From positions 18,264,001 to 18,328,000 of the forward strand of contig JALMGJ010000008.1 of NCBI GenBank assembly GCA_023362775.1: 64,000 nucleotides of DNA, written 5' to 3'. Both the position numbers and the translations under genes were made by a program. Below are positions 56,591 through 64,000 of this stretch, piece after piece. The stretch comes from Charina bottae (taxonomy: Eukaryota; Chordata; Lepidosauria; Squamata; Charinaidae). Each line of letters opens with the position of its first letter. Position 1 is the stretch's first letter. The notes under the pieces are model-generated. The model searched no databases. It was not told where the DNA came from and saw only the letters and a program-made list of their open reading frames with translations.

Positions 56591-57135
56591 TTTCGCACTG
56601 AAGATATTGCCTAGTCTGGCCATGAAATGTCTGCAAGAAAACAACAAGGCTCAGAGAGCACCAAGGACTCCACACTTCAAGGATTGTCCATCACCTTAAA
56701 TCAGGTGTGGGGGCCTGCTGCCTGCATGCAGACCCTAAACCTATCATTTATTTCCCTAAAACATCAGGAAATTGTACCATTAAAATTTAGTGGCAAAATT
56801 TGTGTTGACAAAGTTCTCAATTCCACCTTCCCCCCAGCTAAGAATGGGAATGAGGGCCTCTGGGAGTCAACCTGCTTCAATTTCCATCCTTAACCTTCCT
56901 GAAACCTTAAAAAATGTCTACAATTGTACCACTAAAAGAATTCATCAATTTCTTTGCCACATTTTGGCAGCCTGATATGGATCTTCTTGGGAAAAGGAAA
57001 AAAGAAGGCTCTTCACTTTTCACTGAGAGACTTCCCATTTCCATTCACATGTTTGTGATGATGTTACCTAGTCAAGTAATGAAACATCTGCAAGCAAACA
57101 ACCAAGCTCAGAGAGCACCAAGGACTCCATTACCC
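56591..57135 (+). repeat. Pair of 80-bp direct repeats with hammerhead-like cores (candidate PLE relic)
   Basis: Two related segments, 56595-56676 and 57052-57133, share GTCTGCAAG/CATCTGCAAG, then CAAGCTCAGAGAGCACCAAG and GACTCCA. In the first, CTGAAGA (56598-56604) is followed by a stem ATTGCC/GGCCAT, then GAAA (56624) and TGTC. GCA before CTGAAGA can pair with TGC after GTC as stem I. The second copy has GTGATGA for CTGATGA and GAAACATC. Spacing of about 370 bp between two terminal-repeat-like copies suggests a reduced PLE of a third family. No ORF remains. Confidence 0.4.
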
Positions 57136-58709
57136 AGACTATTCAAATTCCAGTAAAAGGCTGTTTACTTCAAAAGTAATTTTGGAATCCCATAGCACAG
57201 CAGCAGAATTTTATATTGTACCCAATGGTGTCTCTTCTCTTGGGAGAGAGATATTTGCTGCACTAAACTATGGGATAGTGGATGAATAGGTAGCCCCTCA
57301 TCAGTTAAGAAGTGTAATAGTTTAAGAAAGAAATGGGCTGTGCACTGAGGTTAGTTCATAAATGAAAGCAGAACATGGTACCTATACAACAAAACCTATG
57401 ATGATTCCTTAGAAAAACATTATCTTAGGAACTTGAGTCATCAGAATAGGTTTCACCCATAGTAATGATTGGGAAGAAAGATGATAATATTTGACCTGAG
57501 AGAACCAAATGGGGCCATTGTCAATAACTATCTGCTTCCTCATATAGAGGATGTGATTGAAGAGTTGGAGGAGACAAAGATGTTTCAGCCTGTGATTTAG
57601 GCTTTGAGGGTTTATCTTGGCTAAGAGATCCCCCGACCTTGCTACTATTATACTTTTCATTACTAAATGGACTGTCCCTTTGGGTGAAAATCAATAAGAA
57701 TGGGGAATAAGCATTTGGAGTAACAATTGCCATTGCCTATGTAGCTTTACTATTTTCTCTTTTTCTTTGGTCAAACTTGGGAATAGGATCCAGAAGAAGT
57801 AAGATGTGGAATAAAGAAATAGAAGTGTCTACCTTTTAACCAGCTTTCTCCAACCCCATCTCCCATCTCTCTGGTAAAAAGGTTATAACGAGCACTGGCT
57901 AAAAAGCTGAGCTTATCACTATGGCTAAGCTACTTTTCCTAATTAAAAATGGCAGAATATGTCTACAGTATTGAAAACTGTTCAGAGTAACCTGAACCCA
58001 TCATCTTCTGTTGGTCATCATATTTACATTTTTAAATTAGTTCTTACTGTAAATAGTGGATTGTAATTAACTTTAATCTAGAATACACAGACACACATAA
58101 TCAATATATTAATATATTTAATAATTAATTAGCAAAGGCAACCAATATGATCAGAATAAACATTAAACAAAAATTAATATAAGATTATATATAGTTAAAA
58201 ATAAAATTAGATTAGCACTATATACAATATATATATATATTCATTTTTACTACTTTCCCCTTTCTTTCTTTTCCTCTTGTTTTCCTTGGTGACATTTTTA
58301 AATATTTGTTAAAATAATATACTGTATGCTTAATCATGATATTAAACTCTTACACTTACTATATTTTAATTCATACATTTTTTGCTTTACACTCAGCTAC
58401 TTATTACTCTAAATACACTCTGCAGCACTGATTGTATCCTTCTACTTAATTTTAAATATGAAACCAAAAATAGATTGAAAAGCAGATATTCAGAATTTTT
58501 TGAAGAAAAATATTCTTATCATTAATCAAGGCTGTGTAGTATTTTCCATTATTAAATTTCCCTGATAGCAAAGGCCTCTTTATTAAAAACAAAAAAAGTT
58601 CTATACATTTAACTTTTGTTATTTTATGCTAAGGTTATTTGTGCTATAAAAATTACAGTAAAATGCTTCAAGACATTCATGTGCAAAATCCAATTCATAA
58701 CTTTCATGT
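57136..58709. other. no recognised feature
   Basis: 1.6 kb of AT-rich DNA, including short (TA)n at about 58220-58240. Confidence 0.45.
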
Positions 58710-59026
58710 AACTCAAGAGATTTGTTGTTTATTCGTTCAGTCGCTTCCGACTCTTCGTGACTTCATGGACCAGCCCAAGCCAGAGCTTCCTGCCGGCCAT
58801 CACCACCCCCAGCTCCCCCAAGGTCGAGTCCGTCACCTCCAGAATATCATCCATCCATCACCCTTGGTCGGCCCCTCTTCCTTTTGCCTTCCACTTTCCC
58901 TAGCACCAGCATCTCCTCCAGGGTATCCTGTCTTCTCATTATGTGGCCAAAGTACTTCAGTTTTGCCTTTAATATCATTCCCTCAAGTGAGCAGTCTGGC
59001 TTTATTTCCTGGAGTAAACTCAAGAG
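58710..59026 (-). mobile_element. BovB (RTE) LINE 3' end, minus strand
   Basis: Element 58720-59016 between AACTCAAGAG copies (58710-58719 and 59017-59026), a 10-bp TSD. It starts TTTGTTGTTTATTCGTTCAG, then CGCTTCCGACTCTTCGTGAC and, further in, TTATGTGGCCAAAGTACTTC, the characteristic 3' region of squamate BovB in reverse orientation. Strongly 5'-truncated (about 300 bp), no domain left. Confidence 0.85.
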
Positions 59027-59361
59027 TTATCATGTCCTAATTAAAATTTGAAGAACAAAAACCTAAATGGTAATGTGGTAGTGGATTAAACACACAATCT
59101 GACATGTCATTTGAAAAATAGGATTTGAACTTCATATGAAACACAATTCTTTGTGGCCATTTCAGTGCAATTTGAGCAATACTTGACTTTTGCATATATG
59201 CCTTTCATCACATTATTCAGGTTCTTGAATTCTACAGTTTATGCAACTGCCAGATGGGGACATACATGCCGAACTCATTTTAAAAATAGCTTTCAGAAGA
59301 ACAGGCAGCCAGAATTTACTCTGCTATTTCAGCTATAGTGATTTCTACTTTCAGTGAAAAC
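59027..59361. other. no recognised feature
   Basis: AT-rich DNA between a BovB end and a PLE derivative. No coding or repeat boundary is recognised. Confidence 0.4.
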
Positions 59362-59584
59362 CAGCCATTTGCCATAGGTTGAGTCATGGCAACTGGTTTT
59401 CTTTCTTTTGGTTGAAACGTTTCGCTGCTTATCCAAGTAGCTTCTTCAGTTACTGACTGAAGAAGCTACTTGGATAAGCAGCTAAATGTTTCAACCAAAA
59501 GAAACAAATCCAGTTGCCATGACTCAACCTACAGACAATTCCACCTGGATGACTGAGAATCTTCATCGACATACAGCCATTTGC
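59362..59584 (-). mobile_element. PLE derivative reduced to inverted terminal repeats
   Basis: Element about 59373-59573 between CAGCCATTTGC copies (59362-59372 and 59574-59584), an 11-bp TSD. It is an inverted repeat of about 75-bp arms meeting near 59451-59455. Read on the minus strand it begins TATGTCGATGAAGATTCTCA, the same internal break as in the 22.6-kb PLE, and ends GACTCAACCTA inside the terminal repeat. The coding body is entirely missing. The 3' copy keeps a hammerhead-like core (minus strand 59449 to 59418: CTGAAGA, a stem with one mismatch, GAAACG). In the other copy GAAAC is changed to TAAAT. Confidence 0.8.
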
Positions 59585-60073
59585 TAATTCCTTCAATATC
59601 TGTCAGCAGAAGAGAAGAAGTGACAGCGAAGATCTACTAGGCTGAAAAACTCAATGGAGCTAATTCATCTGCAATTAAGATTGTTCTACCTAGCCATTCC
59701 ACAAATTTTTCCACTTTTCCTTCACAAAACAGTAACTGCCTTATTGTTTGTGTGCAAAATCTCAGGTTTAAGCTATTTCCAATTAAAAAATTAGGAAACT
59801 AACAGCCAAAGAACCAGTGATGAGAAACCCCTTTATGTTAGGAACTGAAATCTGGTATCACCTCATAAACTTTCTCATAAAATAAACATGATGGATACTT
59901 GCAGTCCAATATTTTGTTTCTGCCCACCTTTCCAGAAAAATGAGAAAAATAAGCATGAATAGTAGAGAATATCCTGTGGAAAGAGTGCGAGAGGGGTAGC
60001 AAGTTGCTATCTGGTAAATTGATCCTTTGTAACTAGTTAGTCCCTATAGCAGCCATTTTTGTGAATGGGTAAC

Positions 60074-60859
60074 CTACCTCAGTAGATATGTCTATGAAGG
60101 TTCTCAGTCATCCAGGTGGAATTGTCTGTAGCTTGAATCATGTCAACTGGATTTCTATTTTCTTAATGGAAACGTTTCGCTCCTTATCCAAGGGGCTTCT
60201 TCAGTCTGAGCAAAGTTGGTAAGGGAATCCTAAATATGTTCCTAGGTAGCTGTGTGACCTTACACCTGGGGCTAGGTCATGGTTATATTGAGATGTAATT
60301 TTTAAGTCCTTTTATCATCTAATGGAGGGTCGTTAAAAACACCATGCTGCTGTTGAGCTTCTGAAATGGTCTTAATCTTCCTAGGCACAGAAGACAACAC
60401 GGGGAGGAAGATGGGGGAGAGTTTGTGCCTGAGGCCCCCACCTCTATTCAAGGAAGGATTTTCCAAGTTGGCATAAAGGAATCAAGGAATCCATTTATGC
60501 CAACTTGGAAAATCCTTCCTTGAATAGAGGTGGGGGCCTCAGGCACAAACTCTCCCCCATCTTCCTCCCCGTGTTGTCTTCTGTGCCTAGGAAGATTAAG
60601 ACCATTTCAGAAGCTCAACAGCAGCATGGTGTTTTTAACGACCCTCCATTAGATGATAAAAGGACTTAAAAATTACATCTCAATATAACCATGACCTAGC
60701 CCCAGGTGTAAGGTCACACAGCTACCTAGGAACATATTTAGGATTCCCTTACCAACTTTGCTCAGACTGAAGAAGCCCCTTGGATAAGGAGCGAAACGTT
60801 TCCATTAAGAAAATAGAAATCCAGTTGACATGATTCAAGCTACAGACTACCTCAGTAGA
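60074..60859 (+). mobile_element. PLE derivative forming a 354-bp palindrome, with 13-bp TSD
   Basis: Element 60087-60846 between CTACCTCAGTAGA copies (60074-60086 and 60847-60859). The right half (about 60482-60846) is the 3' end of the 22.6-kb PLE family: codons from VKESIYAN to the stop, 3' UTR and terminal repeat. The left half is the same piece inverted, running on through the terminal repeat into the first 35 or so bases of the coding body and breaking at TATGTCTATGAAGG. Arms 60124-60477 and 60494-60847 (the last base shared with the TSD) are reverse complements, with a 16-bp spacer. No functional ORF. Confidence 0.9.
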
Positions 60860-62746
60860 GTGCTCACAAAATATTTTCAAAATTCCAGAGGTGCCTTGGT
60901 TAGGGAACTCTGGATTGTCCTTAATGTATGGTCTTTGCCCATTCATTTCCTTTAGCTAAGATTTAGTTATATTACTTTTATTCCTAAACAGACTATACAC
61001 AATTTTATGAAATATACCTGAGTATTTGGTACAACTGGTAAATATTTTTGTGAGAGGAAAATTTATTATAATAGCTATCCTCTTTTTTAAAAAGGTCCTT
61101 TTACAAATGAATGACTCCTATCATCTACGAATAAAGATTTTGCCTATTTTGAAAATGTTACAGTTTAGATAAAACCTTGGCCTTTTGTTTATTTTTCAAA
61201 TAACTCAATGGAATTGTGCTGTTCCTAGATAGATCCAATAAAATGTTCCCTAAAATCTGTAAGTTGGACGCCTAAAAAGGTGTGGAGATCTTTTTGGTAA
61301 CTCTTACACAAGTTACACTAACTTATAGTAATTTTTGAGGGAAGGGAATACAAGTGAAGTGAAGTAGAAAGTGTAAAGCTTCCTATCATTGTATATTATA
61401 TATTACTGCCACTTCACCATCATTTGAAGTAGCAACCACCTTTGTTTTATGAGAGAAAGAGCAGGTAGAGAAATTGTATCTCTGCTAAGACATTGCTTAG
61501 TGGTATTCCCCTTCCAAATTTTTAGTATTTTCTCTCAACTTCAAAGCTCTTTCCAAATCTGAAAATAATCCAACTCAGTTGTATTGCAGACCAGTATTTC
61601 ATGTGTTCAGCTGGTACTAAGACATTGGAGATCTGGATAAATTTACCTATTGATATCATATTAGCCCACTGTGAAGGCTTGGAGGATAGAAATGAAACTA
61701 GATGAAAGATAAGGATTAAAAACTATGGTTAATGTTATTTTAAATATTTTCTAATTCATTTTCTGACAGCAGTATATAGATCAGTCTCCAATGTTTACTT
61801 TTATGTTTTACATTTGACTCTTTATAATGTGACATTCAAAGTTTACATTTTGGTGCCAGCATGTTTATATTGTGTTTGTATTTTTTCTCACAGTTTCTCC
61901 TGATTTTATCTTACAGAGTCATATGAGTCTTGGATTGCAGATTAAGAGCAGGTGTAATTAATTTTAGGAAGATCAGGAAGGATTTTGTAAATTATATTTA
62001 TATAATGGATAAATCCAAAATGAATGTATTTCCTTAGAATGTATTTGCCTGAGTGGAGATTACTATGAAGAGAAGAAATTAAATGAAAATATTCAGTTTT
62101 AGCCTACGTGGCCATATGTAGAAGTATTATAATTTTATATGATTTTATTCTAAAAAGAAGCCAAATTAAACCAATTCATTAATGCAATATTCTATAAACA
62201 AAACACCTAAATGCAGCAGTATATCACTGAAATTGGATAAAATTAGTTAATATTAGGGAAAAGATGATCAGAGACTGCTACAGAAGACTAACATTTCTAG
62301 TCAGAAAATATAATATACTTGTTAAACTTTTGCAATGATAAAAGGAGCACCAAAACCTTGACAAGAATAAAGCATGCATCATTTCTCACTATAATGTTTA
62401 ATAATATCAAAGTCTTCTGTTTCACCTAAAGCAAGGCTCAGAGTTAAGTGACATCCCATTCCAAAGAAAAAATAAATAAAACCAGACATACATATTTATA
62501 CTGGATCAGCCATGAAGGAAACCAATAGTTCAGACTGCAGATCTAAATGGAGGGTGTTTTACAGGAAACAGTCTTTTTGTCCATCTCATTAGAAGAAAAC
62601 AATTTAGAAAGCACAACTGACGAGAAGAAAGTAAAGTATTGATCAGTGAAGGCATTTTCATATGGAATGTCTTCCATGAAGAGATATAGAGTGGAAATGG
62701 GGAGTACAACTTGGAATTATCTAGATAAGGGAAAAATACTACCACA
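60860..62746. other. no recognised feature
   Basis: 1.9 kb of AT-rich DNA. No gene or transposon ends are recognised. Confidence 0.45.
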
Positions 62747-63064
62747 TTCTAAAGCAGTGCTTTCCAAACTGCCGCCATTGGCGACACACCAATGGCGGCA
62801 GCGGCGGCAGCACCGGGGCGTGCACAGTGGTGGGGGCGTGCACGGTGGGGGTGGCAGCGGCAGCGGCCTTGCTAAAATGTGGAAGCACTGATGGCGCACC
62901 GCTGCCGTCATCGCTGCCGCCACCGCCACACACACCACTGCCACCACGCGCGTCCCCGTGCTGCCGCCGTGTACACACCTGCCGCCACTTTGCAACACAA
63001 TAAACTGTGTGTTGTGACACACTAAAGTGTTGCAACACACAGTTTGGAAAGCTATGTTCTAAAG
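62747..63064. mobile_element. hAT MITE, CAGAGCTTTCCAAACT family, copy 3
   Basis: Element 62755-63056 with ends CAGTGCTTTCCAAACTGCCG and ACACAGTTTGGAAAGCTATG between perfect 8-bp TSDs TTCTAAAG (62747-62754 and 63057-63064). The interior is GC-rich and dominated by GGC/GCC triplets (GGCGGCAGCGGCGGCAGC). The subterminal right side has TGTGTGTTGTGACACAC as in copy 2. The minus-strand frames of 107 and 130 codons are driven by the triplet composition. Confidence 0.9.
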
Positions 63065-63537
63065 AGTACCTCAGCTCCATAGAATATATCATGTGCAAAA
63101 TTCTATTATTAGACTTTATTTTCATATTCATATTTGCAATTAGGAGATTCTACAGGGGTGAGCTTTTGAAGCCTGACTATTAAAAACAACATCCAGTTGA
63201 CCAAAAATATATATTAAAAGAAAGGCAGGATAAACATCTACTACTAGTACTACTACTACTACTACTAATAATAATAATAATGTTTTGTCCCTTGTGACTT
63301 CAGGCAGGACACCCTGATGGATATCTCAGATGCCTGTAAGCCTTACACATAGATTTAAGTATATCTATTTTAGGAATAAGTATCAAATGTACGTATTTAT
63401 AAAATTTATATTCCATTCTTCATTTTTTAACAATCCCAAAGTGTGTGTACAATCCAAGTAAAAATAAAAAAAATTAAAACAGGTGCAATTAAAAACAAAT
63501 AATCAAATAAAATTGCTAAAATCATAAACTTAAAACT
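63065..63537. other. no gene; short (CTA)n/(ATA)n array
   Basis: Contains (CTA)n then (ATA)n at about 63239-63281, otherwise AT-rich unique DNA. Confidence 0.45.
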
Positions 63538-63846
63538 ATGAACATAGTTCATAATCAACCCTGACTGCTCATTGGAAGGACAGATACTGAAGCTGAAGCT
63601 CAAATACTTTGGCCACCTAATGCGAAGAGAGGACTCACTGGAAAAGACCCTGATGCTGGGAAGGACTGAAGGCAAAAGGAGAAGGGGACGGTAGAGGATG
63701 AGATGGTTAGATAGCATCACCGATGTAATGAACATGAATTTGAGTAAACTCCGGGAGACAGTGGAGGACAGGAAAGCCTGGCGTGCTCTGGTCCATGAGG
63801 TCACAAAGAGTCAGACACGACTAAACGACTGAACAAATGAACATAG
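63538..63846 (+). mobile_element. BovB (RTE) LINE 3' end, plus strand
   Basis: Element 63548-63836 between ATGAACATAG copies (63538-63547 and 63837-63846), a 10-bp TSD. The coding remnant reads as the RTE C terminus: CTCAAATACTTTGGCCACCT (LKYFGHLM), GGAAAAGACCCTGATGCTGG, then the 3' end AAAGAGTCAGACACGACTAA. 5'-truncated to about 290 bp; a stop (TAG at about 63692) interrupts the frame. Confidence 0.88.
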
Positions 63847-64000
63847 GATGGTATTATCAGTCTGATAGAAATGTGCAGTAGCACCAGTTAAAAGAAAGGA
63901 CTGATGAAAAATTACATCTAAAGATGTTGCTGAATTCTTCGAAAAATCAATTTTATCCATAAAAGAACAACATTTAACAACAACTATCCATAATTTTTAA
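63847..64000. other. no recognised feature
   Basis: AT-rich DNA to the window edge. No element boundary or coding frame is recognised. Confidence 0.4.

Noticed and set aside
62717..63131. Minus-strand frames of 107 and 130 codons
   Set aside because: They lie in a hAT MITE interior made of GGC/GCC triplets; low-complexity composition explains them.
1..64000. CRISPR arrays, bacterial operons, phage or defence systems
   Set aside because: No spaced repeat array, no ribosome-binding-site-led gene chains and no prokaryotic proteins; the sequence is vertebrate.

Overview
This window reads as intergenic or deep-intronic DNA of a vertebrate, almost certainly a squamate reptile and plausibly a snake. 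The base composition is AT-rich, codon-like signal is found only inside transposable elements, and the repeat set is squamate: BovB (RTE) 3' ends, L2 LINEs, an RTE-type LINE with a C2H2 finger, Penelope-like elements (PLEs), Tc1, hAT and mariner-type MITEs, and several tRNA-derived SINE families. I find no host protein-coding exon, no tRNA or rRNA gene, and no bacterial-type gene or operon. The open frames outside the listed elements look like chance frames in microsatellites or GC-rich repeats.

Layout. 0-14 kb: mostly unique AT-rich DNA, a small fold-back MITE (1.26 kb), and an old LINE of unassigned clade (3.4-8.46 kb) split by a full-length, minus-strand RTE-type LINE (4150-8081) with a 12-bp target-site duplication (TSD). 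Three perfect hairpins, each bounded by CTAG, follow at 8.47-9.74 kb. 14.17-15.81 kb: a complete but dead Tc1 element with long inverted repeats. 17.4 kb: a hAT MITE. 20.3 kb: a SINE with an L2-like tail. 22.59-25.49 kb: a full-length Penelope-like retroelement with an uninterrupted 849-codon RT plus GIY-YIG frame, identical terminal repeats and a matching TSD. 25.6-32.8 kb: SINEs, a pentanucleotide array, MITEs, a hAT element containing a nested SINE, and LINE fragments. 36.69-41.12 kb: a nearly intact 4.4-kb L2 with one in-frame stop. 42-49.3 kb: an inverted-repeat block with promoter and poly(A) look-alikes, hAT and mariner-type MITEs, and a second PLE family. 49-64 kb: inverted GATA/GATG arrays, SINEs, a probable solo LTR, a candidate third PLE-type repeat, two BovB ends, two inverted PLE derivatives (59.37 and 60.09 kb) and another hAT MITE.

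The most interesting material is the PLE group. Three insertions (22.6, 59.4 and 60.1 kb) share one architecture: an inverted copy of the terminal repeat at one end, breaking at the same internal position; the terminal repeat in direct sense at the other end; and an 11-15 bp TSD. At 60.1 kb this gives a 354-bp near-perfect palindrome whose arms share private variants, so it was made in one insertion event. Several PLE terminal repeats also carry hammerhead-ribozyme-like cores.
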